Positions 36,732 to 48,572 are shown, numbered from the stretch's first letter. The stretch: 64,000 nucleotides of DNA from Apostichopus japonicus (GCF_037975245.1 NC_092568.1:34876501-34940500); one strand, 5' to 3'. Notes: generated by a model not told the origin, from the letters alone. Numbers and translations: made by a program.

Positions 36732-37601
36732 ATGGCAACACCAGATGAAACCGCTACGACCATGTCTAAACCCGAGCCGCCACAAGAGTCGAGCATTACG
36801 GCAGTTAATCTTAGACTACCCCCATTTTATCCAAACGACCCCGCCCTGTGGTTTGGTCAGGTAGAAAGCCTTTTCGTTACACGCCGTATTACCAGCCAAG
36901 ATACCAAATTCGCCTTTGTCATTTCTTCTCTCCAACCGGAAGTGGCGCAGGAAATTAGGGACATACTCCTCACCCCACCATCCAAGAACCGGTACGACTT
37001 TCTAAAGTCCGAGCTCATAAAGCGTACATCTCAGTCGGAACAAAAGCGCCTACGCCAGCTGCTGACCACTGAAGACCTCGGCGACAGAAAACCGAGTCAA
37101 CTACTGCGTCGCATGTACCAACTCCTCGGAGACCAGCAACTCGAGAGCTCTATCCTGAAGCAACTCTTCTTACAACGGTTGCCCACGAATGTTCAGCTCA
37201 TTCTCGCTTCTACCTCCGAGCAAGTTGACATCCACGGTTTGGCCTCGTTGGCCGACAAAATTCTAGAGGTTACTCCCTCACCAGTCGTCGCCGCAGTCGT
37301 TGACTCCGTACCAGCCATTGCAGCCACTCCACAAGTTGCACAAACATCAATTTCGCCCGACACAACTCACCTCGTCGCTCTAGTGGATAAGCTATCCCTA
37401 CAAGTAGAAGAGCTCACCAGGACCGTCCAGCAGCTAAAACAACGCTCCCGCTCCCGTAGTCGTCCTCGTGGCCGTTCACCAGCTGGCAACCCAAGCTTTT
37501 GTTACTTTCACAACAGCTTTGGGGATAATGCAAGAAAGTGTCGCCCCCCTTGCAAACACCCGAAGTCCCAGGATCTGTTAAACAAGCAGGCCAGCAACTA
37601 G
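36732..37601 (+). CDS. gag: Gag polyprotein of the CsRn1-like element
   Basis: The 289-residue ORF starts at ATG 36732. Residues about 27-190 match the Ty3/gypsy capsid region ([19 protein letters not shown], then [13 protein letters not shown]). An Arg-Ser-rich stretch follows at 242-252, then a metal-binding motif C257-x2-H260-x9-C270-x3-C274. This is the CHCC type of CsRn1 elements rather than the retroviral CCHC knuckle. Gag assembles the virus-like particle that packages element RNA. The frame ends in TAG at 37599-37601, overlapping pol, which is in the -1 frame. Confidence 0.93.
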   Translation: MATPDETATTMSKPEPPQESSITAVNLRLPPFYPNDPALWFGQVESLFVTRRITSQDTKFAFVISSLQPEVAQEIRDILLTPPSKNRYDFLKSELIKRTSQSEQKRLRQLLTTEDLGDRKPSQLLRRMYQLLGDQQLESSILKQLFLQRLPTNVQLILASTSEQVDIHGLASLADKILEVTPSPVVAAVVDSVPAIAATPQVAQTSISPDTTHLVALVDKLSLQVEELTRTVQQLKQRSRSRSRPRGRSPAGNPSFCYFHNSFGDNARKCRPPCKHPKSQDLLNKQASN

Positions 37602-40600
37602 GGACGACACAGCTGTCTGGCCCCACTCCTAAGAGTCGTCTTTTCTACGTAATGGACAGGGAAACAGGAACCCGCTTCCTCATCGACACCGGTGCAGAGG
37701 TTAGTGTTATTCCTGCCACGAGCAAAGAGAAGACTACACCAGCGAGATTTTTCTTAAGAGCTGCAAATCTCACCAACATAGGTACATATGGTGAATCTTC
37801 GCTAACCCTCAACATAGGTTTACGCCATATTTACCGATGGATTTTTGTTAAGGCTGACGTCTCAACTCCTATCATAGGTGCAGATTTCCTTGAACACTTC
37901 TCATTACTAGTCGATATCAAGCATCGTCGACTGCTTGATCTTCATACTTCCCTTAGTATCACTGGTATTCGTTCAACAGTAGAGTCTTCCAATCTTACTT
38001 TTCACATTGATGACCACGACTCACAGTATCGCTCGTTACTACGTCAGTTTCCGCACCTCGTCAATCCCAGTCGAACAGCTGCCACTGTCAAACATAACAT
38101 CACCCACCATATCCTCACAAAAGGACCACCTACTTTCGCCCGTCCTCGTCGTCTCGCACCTGATCGATTACGTCTTGCCAAAAACGAATTTGAGCATATG
38201 CTGGAATTAGGTATTATCAGACCCTCTGAAAGTTCTTGGTCTTCACCTCTACATATGGTACCCAAGAAGTCAGGCGATTGGAGACCGTGTGGAGACTATC
38301 GCTCCCTCAACAGCGTCACTATTCCAGACCGCTACCCGATACCGCATATACATGATTTTACTGGTACCCTTCATGGCAAGATAATCTTCTCTAAAATTGA
38401 CCTTGTACGTGCATACCACCAAATTCCAGTTGAACCGGCCGACGTTCCAAAGACCGCGATCACGACACCTTTCGGTCTCTTCGAGTTCGTTAGGATGCCT
38501 TTCGGTCTAAAAAATGCAGCTCAAACCTTTCAACGCTTCATCGACGAGGTACTTCGAGGCTTGCCTTTTGTATACGCCTATCTGGATGATCTCTTAGTGG
38601 CTAGTTCCTCTGCCGAGGAGCATTATCAACACCTCAACCAGTTATTTCAACGACTTGACAGCTATGGCATTAATATCAACCCTAGTAAATGTGAGCTTGG
38701 AGTGTCTTCACTTGAATTCTTGGGCCATCACGTTGACAGTCAGGGAATCCGTCCCCTGCCTGAGAAGGTTCAAGCAGTTCAAGACTTCCCGGCACCTGAA
38801 AACCTCACTCAGTTGCGTGCATTTCTTGGTTTAGCCAATTTCTATCGACGTTTTGTTCCACATTGTGCTACTCTTATGCAACCTCTTACTGACTTACTCT
38901 CGTCTAAAGTCAAGAACAAATCTATTCAACTGACCGATGCACAACACCAGTCCTTCAAAGACATCAAGACTGCCTTAGCTCAGGTGACATTACTTCATCA
39001 CCCGTTGCCTCAAGCGACCCTTTCACTAATGGTGGATGCCTCCGATTTTGCTGTGGGCGGTGTCCTGCAACAGTTTATAAATGGTACATGGCGTCCATTA
39101 TCATTTTTCTCTAAGCGTCTCCAGAAAGCAGAAACTCGCTACAGTGCCTTTGGTCGAGAACTCCTGGCGGTCTACCTTAGCATTCGACACTTCCGTCACT
39201 TGCTCGATGGACGAAGCTTTACGGTCTACACGGATCACAAGCCACTTACTTACGCCTTTGCTTCCAAGCCAGATCGCTATTCACCTCGCGAAATTCGTCA
39301 CCTAGATTATATTTCGCAATACTCCACCGACCTACGTCACATTCCAGGTCGCGACAACGTAGTAGCAGACGCGCTATCTCGTAACGTATACGGCGTTACT
39401 ATCTCCTCATCACCACTCGATTTCACAGCAATCGCATCTGCGCAACAACACGACGATGAGCTTATTCAGCTACGGAAATCATCTTCGTTAAAGCTTACAG
39501 ATGTACCCCTTCCCGCAGCGGAGGGCACCATTACCTGTGATGTCTCTACTGGCACAGCCAGACCTTACATTCCGCAACAATTTCGACGAGCAGTCTTCGA
39601 TTCTCTTCACTCACTTTCGCACCCTGGCATCAATGCTACCAAACGACTAATCACGCAGCGTTACATTTGGTCAAACGTACACAAAGATGTCTCGAATTGG
39701 TGCAAATCATGCATTAAGTGTCAACAAGTTAAGGTTCACCGTCACACCAAAACGCCAATTGGTAGTTTCCCGATGACGCAGACCCGCTTCCAGCACATTC
39801 ACATGGACATTGTTGGACCACTGCCACCCTCGGAGGGATATTCCTATCTACTCACCATCGTTGACCGCTTTACAAGATGGCCGGAAGCCATTCCGATTTC
39901 GAACATCACAGCCGAAACCGTAGCCAAATCCTTTGTTAAACGATGGGTCTCTACCTTTGGAGTTCCTTCGGTGATAACAACAGATAGAGGTTCGCAATTC
40001 GAGTCTTCCCTCTTTCGCCACCTTAACCAACTACTAGGAACACATCGCATCCGAACGACCGCCTACCATCCGGCAGCCAATGGTCTTGTGGAACGTTTTC
40101 ACCGGCAATTAAAGTCAGCACTTTCAGCTGCCGATTCCACACACTGGACAGAAGTACTTCCTTTGGCCCTTTTAGGCATTCGCACTTCTCTTAAGGTGGA
40201 CATGAACTGTTCCGCTGCAGAAATGGTTTTTGGCACAACACTGGCTCTTCCCAGTGACATTGTTTCACCGTCTGATGATGATAGTCTGATGGACCCATCT
40301 GACTACGTGGATCGTCTTCGTCAGTACATGACTAACCTTCGTCCTGCCTTGACCAGAACGCCTCCTTACCGCAACCAAATACATCCAGACCTGCATACCT
40401 GCACTCATGTTTGGATACGTATTGACGCTGTTCGTGCACCATTACAACCTCACTACAATGGCCCTTACCAAGTCATCGAGCGACACGATAAATTCTTTAT
40501 TCTTTTGGTACGTGGCAAGCGATCAACCATCAGTCTGGATCGACTCAAACCAGCGTACCTCGACGACGAATTCACAACAGTCGCTAAACCTTCAGCTCCG

Positions 40601-40774
40601 TCTCGACGCATTGACAAAGCCAAACCGACTACGCCTACCACACCCGATCTCCCGGCTACCTCGACACCTACACGTCCTGTAGAAAACACCAAGCCGCCAC
40701 CGACCAGAGTTACTCGGTCGGGTAGACACGTCCATTGGCCGAGCCGCTATGTTGAAGTCATCGTCATCGATTGA
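37538..40774 (+). CDS. pol: Pol polyprotein (protease, reverse transcriptase, RNase H, integrase)
   Basis: The open frame runs from about 37538 in the -1 frame relative to gag and has no early ATG, so Gag-Pol is probably made by frameshifting at 37577. Numbering from 37538: protease active site [10 protein letters not shown] (Asp50); reverse transcriptase with [19 protein letters not shown] and catalytic YLDD (348-351); RNase H with VDAS (Asp500) and the TDHKPL block; integrase with an HHCC zinc region (HSLSH, then CKSC) and D757, D816, E852, an exact D,D35E spacing. A GPY/F-type motif (HYNGPYQVI) follows. There is no chromodomain and no envelope ORF. The C-terminus is Pro/Thr-rich. No stop or frameshift breaks the 3.2-kb frame, so the copy looks functional. 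Confidence 0.95.
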   Translation: MSPPLQTPEVPGSVKQAGQQLGTTQLSGPTPKSRLFYVMDRETGTRFLIDTGAEVSVIPATSKEKTTPARFFLRAANLTNIGTYGESSLTLNIGLRHIYRWIFVKADVSTPIIGADFLEHFSLLVDIKHRRLLDLHTSLSITGIRSTVESSNLTFHIDDHDSQYRSLLRQFPHLVNPSRTAATVKHNITHHILTKGPPTFARPRRLAPDRLRLAKNEFEHMLELGIIRPSESSWSSPLHMVPKKSGDWRPCGDYRSLNSVTIPDRYPIPHIHDFTGTLHGKIIFSKIDLVRAYHQIPVEPADVPKTAITTPFGLFEFVRMPFGLKNAAQTFQRFIDEVLRGLPFVYAYLDDLLVASSSAEEHYQHLNQLFQRLDSYGININPSKCELGVSSLEFLGHHVDSQGIRPLPEKVQAVQDFPAPENLTQLRAFLGLANFYRRFVPHCATLMQPLTDLLSSKVKNKSIQLTDAQHQSFKDIKTALAQVTLLHHPLPQATLSLMVDASDFAVGGVLQQFINGTWRPLSFFSKRLQKAETRYSAFGRELLAVYLSIRHFRHLLDGRSFTVYTDHKPLTYAFASKPDRYSPREIRHLDYISQYSTDLRHIPGRDNVVADALSRNVYGVTISSSPLDFTAIASAQQHDDELIQLRKSSSLKLTDVPLPAAEGTITCDVSTGTARPYIPQQFRRAVFDSLHSLSHPGINATKRLITQRYIWSNVHKDVSNWCKSCIKCQQVKVHRHTKTPIGSFPMTQTRFQHIHMDIVGPLPPSEGYSYLLTIVDRFTRWPEAIPISNITAETVAKSFVKRWVSTFGVPSVITTDRGSQFESSLFRHLNQLLGTHRIRTTAYHPAANGLVERFHRQLKSALSAADSTHWTEVLPLALLGIRTSLKVDMNCSAAEMVFGTTLALPSDIVSPSDDDSLMDPSDYVDRLRQYMTNLRPALTRTPPYRNQIHPDLHTCTHVWIRIDAVRAPLQPHYNGPYQVIERHDKFFILLVRGKRSTISLDRLKPAYLDDEFTTVAKPSAPSRRIDKAKPTTPTTPDLPATSTPTRPVENTKPPPTRVTRSGRHVHWPSRYVEVIVID
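37577..37622 (+). promoter_or_regulatory. Predicted -1 ribosomal frameshift signal
   Basis: The heptamer G TTA AAC (37577-37583) is in gag phase as X XXY YYZ; the same heptamer is the known slippery site of an arterivirus. Five bases later GGCCAG (37589-37594) can pair with CTGGCC (37617-37622), giving a 6-bp stem with a 22-nt loop. A -1 shift here enters the pol frame 15 bases before the gag stop codon. A second, weaker candidate, C CCC CCT, lies at 37544-37550. Confidence 0.68.
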
Positions 40775-40839
40775 ATCATTAGCTCCTGTTGTACGACACT
40801 TATCGTTTTACTCGATTGCTCTCACTTACTCAGCAATCT

Positions 40840-40848
40840 GGGGAGGAG
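40840..40848 (+). other. Polypurine tract for plus-strand priming
   Basis: GGGGAGGAG lies five bases before the 3' LTR, the usual position of the primer for plus-strand DNA synthesis in LTR elements. Confidence 0.7.
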
Positions 40849-40853
40849 CTAGT

Positions 40854-41696
40854 TGTAGTGATTTAGTTTCGTCCACCCTCCTTTAGAATTGAACATTCCG
40901 TGACGGGTTTCCGGAAGCCCCTGATTTTCAGGGGTTAGAAAGTTTCTAGGAAGCGTGGGCACAACCGACGAGCGACGCGAGCGATTAACCTGGCCAACCG
41001 TATATATTTTGTAGCGAACGACTTCTACAGCGATTGATTCTCGTATTTTAGTATATTTAAGGATCTTTTAACAGAACGTTTATTTTTATCTGTGGATTTT
41101 ACTCGAGGACACTTTATCCAACCTTAAAGTCGACTTAACTTCGAGGAACATTTTAGCGTTACCAATTATATATAGCCTACCGTTGATTCTGCCTAAAGCA
41201 CTTATACGTAGGTCCGCCTTACCTACTTTTACTTATATCTACAGCCATCGCGCCGAGCGAGGACTTATATTTTATTATAACCTAGATGTAGCGTGAGCAT
41301 CAACACTTCTAAAAGGGGCTGGCGAAAATATTCGCCACCGATTCGTGGAGTGTTTACGTGTTCATACATATATCTTTTTAGTACCTAGAGACTATTCGGT
41401 CGCGAAAGCCTTCACGCGATACAGCATATACCACTTATTTACTGGAAGCCACTGGATCGCGAAGCCGTATATTATTTAGCGTCATAGCGCCATCATTAGC
41501 GTCTAGCCTGTAGCATCTAGCTCGTAGTATCTAGCTTTCAACCATATACAGAGTCTGGTAACTTAAACACCAGCTGACTTAGCCTGAGGATTCTGGCGTT
41601 GGCAACAATCCGGGATATGGACGTGGAAAGACATAGTATTTAAAGGTATGTCGATCTTTTTATACTTTAGATTAGTTTCCCCACAGAAACATCTAA
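40854..41696 (+). repeat. 3' LTR of the Ty3/gypsy element
   Basis: The 843-bp repeat matches the 5' LTR over its full length by eye. After it come AGGGT (the target duplication) and 85 bases of original OPA3 intron. An ATG within it (41648) is in frame with OPA3 exon 2. Confidence 0.92.
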
Positions 41697-41786
41697 AGGG
41701 TAACAAAGGATACCTAGATAGAGAAATCAAAGGCCATTTATCTGAAGTTGATCGTTTCTTTCTTTCCCTGGTCTTCCCCTCGACAG

Positions 41787-42121
41787 TATACCACTGGCTG
41801 GATGTCAATCTACGAATGAGGATCCTCGGGCTTGGGAAAGCCACCGAAGTGGCTCCTCTGAGCGAGGAGGCAGCCGTTGAACTTGGTGCTGAAATGATCG
41901 GCGAGACCTTCATCTTTACCGTGGCAGTAGGTTGTCTGGCATTTGAGTATTGGAGGCAAGCAAGAAAGGAAGCTAAACATGAAAATAAACAGACGGATGC
42001 CATAGACAGATTAGAAAGTAGAGTCAATGAACTAGGAATGCTCCTAGAGCAACAAGATGCCAGACTACGAGAGATGAACAGAATAATTTTAACCCGGACT
42101 CCCGCTAGCAAATCATCCTGA
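41787..42121 (+). CDS. OPA3: OPA3 coding exon 2
   Basis: A CCCTCGACAG acceptor precedes the exon, which finishes the split Leu codon and continues YHWLDVNLRMRILGLG, EEAAVELGAEMIGE and VGCLAFEYWRQ. These are the most conserved OPA3 segments. A hydrophobic stretch (TFIFTVAVGCLAFEYW) is the likely membrane-associated part, and the remainder to the stop is a coiled coil (RLESRVNELGMLLEQQDARL). The acceptor lies only 90 bases after the LTR retrotransposon, yet its pyrimidine tract (TTTCTTTCTTTCCC) is intact, so splicing is probably preserved. Confidence 0.92.
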
Positions 42122-42761
42122 AGATAAAAGTGGAGGATTTTATTGTGCAATTCCACCAAGCAAGACTGTATTTGCCAGATTCTGAATGTGTGTAAATACT
42201 GTAGTCGTAAACAAACTTGTTAGATGTATGTACTCATTTCATGGACAGAAAATCAGTGTCATTGTGCAGGCTTCTTGCTAATTATGTTCAGTAATTTTCA
42301 ACTCAACTTGCTACAGTTTAAACAGAGCTCTCTAAAACCATATTATAAATGTACTTGAGTGTTGGTTGGACTTCTAGGTCCAGTGTACTGTACCATAACT
42401 TGAAGTATGTCACTTAAAATCAGAAAGTCACAACTGAAGAAGAGTCTGGAAATGTAAATGAGGAAATTTGTGACGAAATTTGACCATTGCAGCTTGGATG
42501 GCCATTAGTTGGCGCATGAAAGTGGACAACACATTCTCATCTCAAGGAGACACAAGATTACATGGGCTGCATGACACCATACATGTACTTTAATAGGGTG
42601 TGGAATACCGTATAGTTTACGTACTTCACAATGTGAAATTGATGCTCCTGACAAATGTACTGTACGTAATGAATAAGTACAATATCTGGCTGTTTGCACA
42701 GATATAAAATATAAATATATCTATATATATACATATATGTATATATCTTTATATATATATA

Positions 42762-42894
42762 TATCCAAAAGAGAAAAAGTTGCAACGAAAGAAGCGCTGT
42801 GATAACGCTCGAAATATTTTGTAACTGATTTAACGTTTTAAGTAATAAAGTTGGAAATGAAAGTCATTTTTTCTCCCTTTGTATCTTTTGGATA
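42762..42894. repeat. Small inverted-repeat element
   Basis: ATATCCAAAAGA on the left and TCTTTTGGATAT on the right are perfect 12-bp inverted repeats about 110 bases apart. The interior includes GAAGCGCTGTGATAACGCTCGAAA. It may supply the AATAAA at 42844. Confidence 0.5.
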
Positions 42895-44179
42895 TATCTT
42901 ACTTTCCAACACATGCCAACAGACATGTCTATATAAATATATATATATATATGCATTCTTTATATACGGAAGCCAGTACAGGACACATACAAGTACCGTT
43001 TCTAACTGTGTTGCTGCATTACATACCCTTTTTCAAACCCAAATGCCGGTAGTGTGGTTTACAGTAGCTTCATAAACTATTATCAGAAAAGTGGTGCATT
43101 TATGGGTCCTATTAGAGGTCTAGCTGGATGGAGGACAGTGCCCTGGGCTGCTGGACTGTCCAGTCTAATAAGATAACCTTTCCATCCTTAATTGTAGATG
43201 AGCAATTTTGAAAGAAATGCTGCAGCTGTTTAGTCTAACCAGATGCACTTGCTTACACTAAATGCCAGGCAGATAAGACTTGAATTTTCATCAACAGAAA
43301 TATTGTCATCAATTCTTTAAATGAATGCAGCTAATGTCAAAACTTATGGCTAGGAAGGATACTTGTTTCCATGGAAACAATTTTTCAAATGTCACAAATC
43401 AGTGAAACACTTGTGGTCATACAACATTCAAGATGACAGTCATAAACTTTGATCCCAACTAATGTGGAAATCTTAAAACAGCTACTGAAATAGCCCCACC
43501 ATTTAGTACAAGTTCCACTTTCTCACATCCTCTAGATTTTGAGTCTACAGTTTCTACACATAACCATATGTTCAAATTGTGGGGAAACTTATTTTCTCAA
43601 GTAAGCATTTGGCCAGTTCTAGCATTATTACCTTTCTGGTAAGTAGAAGTACTTCATTAAAGTTAAAGTGTAATGATCAAAAGATTTACAAGAGTTCTAC
43701 TAAGTTTTGGATTGAAATCCTGGTGTGCAAGGGTGTTTTATTTTTAATTTCTTTCTTTCTTTTTTCACACTAGTAACTTTAAAAACTTGATAAGCATCAA
43801 CAATAGTCCATTATTTTATTTTCTCAGATATAAATCATGAAATAAACAAATATGCACCATCCTTCAGAAGAAATTAATAACGAAAACTATGTAAGATTGT
43901 TTCGGATAAAATGTGTGGTTGTACTGTTCTCTCAATTTCTCTGTAAAGTTTATGAAATAAAGTGTATTTTATTTGATTCCACTGCTGATATTTTGTGCCT
44001 TGCCATGATTTTCATGTTTAAATGTATATTTAAGTTGTATTGTAACATTTAACATATGTTGTAAATCTGGTTACTTGCTTTGACCTTACTATCAATTTTT
44101 TTTTAAATAAGTTACCGCAGACAAGCAACCGTTGAATTATGTTGTTTATACGGGAGAAAACTGGGGCTAGGAACCTCTA

Positions 44180-44450
44180 GTAAATAATCATAATAATAAT
44201 AAAAATAACTTATATAGTCTTATATAGTGCGGACCCCAACAAAAGTTGTTCATTGTGCTTTACGGGCGCTGAAGGTTAAAAAACTAAAACAGTTGAGAGA
44301 AAAGAAAAGTTTTGAATAATTGAATCCAAAGACCTAAGTTCAACCGGAAAGGAGTTCCATAAACATGGTGCAGCATTCAGAAAGCTACAGTCACCGAAAG
44401 ATCTTGTAGAGTTTGAATCTTGCACATTCCAAAAAACTAAAATACATGTA
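44180..44450 (+). repeat. Dispersed repeat of the TTATATAGYGC...GCTTTAC type
   Basis: An AATAATAATAA lead is followed by CTTATATAGT, TTGTGCTTTACGGGCGC and a tail with AACCGGAAAGGAGTTCCATAAACATGGTGCAGCA. A shorter relative is at 53370-53455 (TTATATAGCGCTC to GAGCGCTTTACA). I recall this architecture from repeats of other marine animals but cannot name the family. Confidence 0.45.
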
Positions 44451-46017
44451 GGGCAATACTGAAAATCTTTTCTAGGTTCTATTGAAAGCCAATTGCTCCT
44501 TCCATCCTAAAATTATCATTGATGAAGGAAAACATAACCCAAACTGCACATGTGAAGCTAAAAACCCTCATGTGCATTTTCTAGAATATCAATCTGTACT
44601 GTACATCTCTAATTTCACAAGGAAAAAGCAAATGTTTTGCAGAATACAATTTTGTCATATTTATTAAGAATGTTCTTTACAGGGAGACAATGAGGTTACA
44701 TATCTATGTACATTTAAAAATTCTCATCCCATTATCAAAATATTGCAAAATTATCTTACAAATCCCCACTTCAAGGTTGCATGAAATAATTTCCACAGCA
44801 AATATATATGTATACCCAATGTAAGTAATGTAACTGGATTATAATCTTAATATTCAGTGTTTGTTCATGAAACACTCAATAACCAAAACGTACTTGTTGA
44901 TGTCAATCAACCTGCTGATAATTCACAGAGTATCTCAACAGTAATAACATTCCTGTTAATGTTTCTTTGAAACATCTAAGCTCTGAAATAATCACTTTGC
45001 CTGAAATTCCAAGAGTCCACTCTACATCTGAAGCAGATTCTATCAATCAAAGAAAAGTTGTTCATTTTTTACCCAAATTTAACATTTGCCTCCTAGAATA
45101 AGGAGGTTATTCCTACAATAGGTCCTTTACATAGTCAAGCTGAAAAGGGAACTAATACTTACAAACATCAGACTTTATTTGTCCCTAAACCCTTATTATC
45201 GTAGAGTCTGTAAAATCTGACTTGTTACACTGTCACAGATTCACCCAAAACCTGATATCATCATCACAACCCAAAGTTTGAAATTATTTCAAGACTTGCC
45301 AAATCTTGGGAAATGAAGTCATCTCCTTTTTAAACTTGACCAGCCAGGGTGTTATATGATATACAAAGAGGTTTAAATTGTTCATTTAAAGTTGGTTTCA
45401 TTACAGACATGAACAATTACAGCTTGATACTGTGTTCTATTATAAGATTCCAAACCAAGTTTCCTGTGGTTTGCCTGTATAATTACCTTGGTTCAATAGT
45501 GGCTTAGAAAACCAGTGGCTTGCATCACAAAAATAAAAGGAGACTTAAAAAAGTCAAGGTGTCAGACAGACTACCAAGGTAAACTCACAGACATAAATGG
45601 AATGGTGTCAGTCGTTTTTTTGTCATCCTTCTCTAGAAAGAAGAAAACAGCAGAAAAGAGCTTAAAATACAAGAAGGACACAAAAACATCTATCCTGAGA
45701 TAATTAAATATCACAATCAATTGTAAATACATTAAACATCTACTTCCTCATAACCTTCAGCTAGAAAACTAAAAAAAAAGAGATGAATATGGACAAATGC
45801 TTTGTGGTTCCTTGCCACCAGTTTAGGGGGACACTAAAAAGATACAAAAATTACCCCTGATGTATATAAGGCACTGAAACTACAAGACAGCAAGCAATAT
45901 TCCAGAAGAAACAAACCCTACAAATGACAAAGGCAATTGCCTCTCTTCAAGGTGATATAATAGATAACCTACACATTACAAATGTTTATATTAATTCATC
46001 ATTTACGTATGGCAGCC

Positions 46018-46115
46018 TTAACCGATATTCTCTTTCATAAACTGTTGCAAGGCACTAAGTCTCGCATCGATTTCGGCCATCTCCGAGGACCTGTTATAGA
46101 CTTCTTGGGAACGAT
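46018..46115 (-). CDS. CCDC61: CCDC61 last coding exon
   Basis: The exon encodes the C-terminal 31 residues. EMAEIDARLSALQQFMK closely matches the human CCDC61 ending (DMAEIDARLKALQEYM). The acceptor is GCTCTACAG on the minus strand; the exon begins with two bases of a split codon and ends in TAA. CCDC61 (VFL3) is a SAS-6-related centriole/basal-body protein needed for basal-body positioning and spindle assembly. Only its 3' part lies in this window; the N-terminal head-domain exons must be beyond 64000. Confidence 0.88.
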
Positions 46116-46590
46116 CTGTAGAGCAATAAAATAGGAGAAAATATGCTAGAAAAAGAAAGTAGGATTTCCATATATGGCCCTCCCTGATTCTTATCTGGGG
46201 GGGGGGGCGTGTACATGGTTGTGACCCTGCTGGTTTTGGTAGAGACAACTAACTACTTTACTTCTCGCTTGTTACATAATCCCTCATTGTTACCTGAACA
46301 ACAGTTTCTTCTTTGTTGCTAACCAGTTTTAATTAATGCATTGTATATCCAATAGTTTATTAATGCTGACTCAATGTGTTAACGAAGAACCAGATAATGG
46401 TGCGAATACCCTTTGTCACATTTCAATGCCAACTGTACAGATGTTCGCATGTGGGGTAAAAGGAAAAGGATCTTTCTATTTTGTAGGCAATATGTGTGTA
46501 GCCTATTGTTCCATCCATTTGAATTGGCATTATTGTTATTTGCACAATAGCCTATTGTTCCATCCACTTTGATTGGTATTATTGCTATAC

Positions 46591-46685
46591 CTTGTACACC
46601 GTACTCCTCTAGGTCCTTCCTTCGTATTCTACCTTTTGTAGTCATCTTGGCGGCTCTTCCAGGATTGAGCTTAGGATCAGGCGTG
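46591..46685 (-). CDS. Possible alternative CCDC61 exon
   Basis: An open 95-nt segment lies between GATGAG and a good donor AAG|GTATAG. It encodes TPDPKLNPGRAAKMTTKGRI and onward to LEEYGVQ. Its phases would let it join the exon at 51359-51473 directly to the last exon, replacing the 48820 exon and the microexon. It could instead be a first exon of an unrelated transcript, because two ATG codons sit just upstream. I found no homology for it. Confidence 0.22.
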
Positions 46686-47605
46686 CTCATCATCGTAAAG
46701 GGAATATGTCAAGAAATATTATCTTCATACAATGCACAGGAAAGGAACTTTGTAGCAGGGACTGAGTTGCAGGGAACCTGAAGTTATAATCATTCTTTTG
46801 CTTTCATAATGCTTCACAAAACAGTTTGGGAACAGCAGCATCCTTTTGTGGTCATGTGACAATGTCATTTATTCAACTTTGTTCTGATAGGAAACCATCA
46901 AAAAAGTTACATCATTTAATTGCTTTTGTATTGATTTGACCAGCTAAAGGAAACGCTTGCAGCAAAATGGATACCCTTGAAACAAAAAGGGCAAGAAGTT
47001 CTAAACCTTTACAACAACATGGAACTTCTCAAGTATATGAATTTATGAGGCCAAACCAATAATCCGGTCAGTTTCTCTTATGTCCCAAACCTATTGTCAA
47101 GATGAATCCATTGTATTATCATAAATGCTAATATAAACCTGATTATCATTTACTCTACTAAAATACAAGTATTTAACTTATATAGATAACAGACGACCCA
47201 ATGAAGAAACATAAGGTTTTCTTCCTTGACAAATATTGTAAATGCATGATATAAACAAGTACTCTGAGGATATTAAAATGCCAATATCCCAAAATCAATC
47301 ATTGCATAGCTAATATGTTGTCTGGCGGGGATCATATGTCTGTGCGATTAATTAAGCAGCTTAGTCACTTGATTAGTGAGCTTTCAAAGTTAAACGTTAT
47401 TTCCAATACTAAATGTGGCACAGACTGCAAACTGCATTGATGAACAATATTTTAAATAGTCTGCAACATAGTACTAAAAATTAATGCCTATAAATCAGAT
47501 TGAGAAGATAATAAAATACTCATTTTTATCAATTTTTTTTCAGCCACAAAGTATCTATCAGGCTTTGTTTTGTAGTAAAAGGATATCTTCTAGTCTTGGT
47601 AGCAC

Positions 47606-47624
47606 CTCCTTTCCTCCTAAAAGG
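47606..47624 (-). CDS. CCDC61: Probable 19-nt CCDC61 microexon
   Basis: The upstream exon (48820-48886) ends in phase 0 and the last exon starts with two bases of a codon, so an exon of length 1 modulo 3 is needed between them. A strong acceptor (TTTTCTTCACAG) followed by 19 bases encoding PFRRKG plus one base, and then a GT, meets this. The donor GTGCTA is weak. Confidence 0.45.
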
Positions 47625-48511
47625 CTGTGAAGAAAATAAAAAGGAGAAATTAACCTGACTGTATATTAATCCAGAAAGAACTAAGATTTCATGCCTTATT
47701 GAAATTTATAAAGTAAAATTCATTAATAAATTACGATAAAATTAATTTATTGGAATACATGAAAACATGGTACAATATAAAGATGTGGTGCATTTATTCC
47801 TGAAAATTTCAAAGCGCATCGACACCACAAAAGTCGTGTTTCTTATGTTTTTCATTGATTGCTTCCAAAATAGCTGCTTTCATTTTTGTGTTAAACTTGC
47901 AAGTTCAGTCACTTTGATTGATGAGCCTCTGATTTTTATAGGCTTACTTCTAAAAGTGATATGCCCTGTACTTACTATAGCTAAGTTCAATGCTTTGATA
48001 CAATTTAATTAAATAACGCACATTAAGTTAATGACAAGAGGCTGTGTGAACTGGTAAATGAACAATAAAATGTTTTTACCAAGTAAAAGATTACACATGA
48101 CATTCAACAGTTTTCATGTATTAGTAAGGGTAGATGTTGGAGTGGAATCCATGGTCCCCTCTTCTGAAGTCTGTTTTGACCAAAAAATTTACCGCAGTCT
48201 TTGTCATACCAAAGATACATGGTGGACAAACTATTGCATGCTTTGCGAGTGGGTATTCTTTACTAAATATTACGCCAACATTGGCTGAGAAGCAGTGCTA
48301 CCTCAGTAACAACTTTGGCATCTACCAACGAGTGGGTATTCCTTACTAAATATTATGTATTTTAGATCCGAACTCGCGATGAAGCCTCATTGGCTTATCA
48401 AAACCGCAAGCTGACCGAAGTCAGTCTCTTTTACATTCATATTTAACGTCCATGATTATGAATTATCACTTGTCAACATCTCTGTAACTGGACAACATAC
48501 ATTAATCTTGG

Positions 48512-48572
48512 AGAGACTCGAACCGGGGACCTTTTGATTGGAAGGTACCGGCGTTAACCACTGATACCACTG
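48512..48572 (-). repeat. tRNA-like SINE head
   Basis: On the minus strand TGGTATCAGTGG resembles a pol III A box and GGTTCGAGTCT a B box, about 35 bases apart. The segment cannot fold as a complete tRNA with an acceptor stem, so a tRNA-derived SINE remnant is more likely. It lies between two direct repeats at 48245-48345 and 48570-48645 that share GGGTATTC(C/T)TTACT and GCTGAGAAGCAG. Confidence 0.45.

Larger units (their letters stand above)
34729..41696 (+). mobile_element. Complete Ty3/gypsy LTR retrotransposon, CsRn1-like, in the OPA3 intron
   Basis: The 6,968-bp element is arranged LTR, tRNA-Trp primer site, SGNH-like ORF, gag, pol (PR-RT-RNaseH-IN), polypurine tract, LTR. The PR-RT-RH-IN order defines Ty3/gypsy. 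A CHCC rather than CCHC gag motif together with a tRNA-Trp primer site is the described hallmark of the CsRn1 clade. All ORFs are open and the LTRs appear identical, so insertion is recent and the copy may be competent. It lies in sense orientation in OPA3, ending 90 bases before the exon 2 boundary. The ORF before gag is not part of the standard layout. Confidence 0.93.
42122..46017. other. OPA3 3' UTR and interval between convergent genes
   Basis: No coding exon is seen. An AATAAA at 42844-42849 is a candidate OPA3 polyadenylation signal, although it lies inside a small inverted-repeat element. AT tracts lie at 42713-42763 and 42932-42950. A dispersed repeat occupies about 44180-44450. CCDC61 ends at 46018 on the opposite strand, so the two genes converge. 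Confidence 0.5.

Noticed and set aside
37538-37601. Independent start of pol at the beginning of its open frame
   Set aside because: The frame begins at GTG inside gag; a -1 frameshift at GTTAAAC explains expression better.
41563-42159. 198-codon open frame on the minus strand over OPA3 exon 2
   Set aside because: It is the antisense shadow of the conserved OPA3 coding exon and has no family motifs.
48512-48572. Possible true tRNA gene on the minus strand
   Set aside because: A- and B-box-like words are present, but no 7-bp acceptor stem or proper anticodon arm can be formed.
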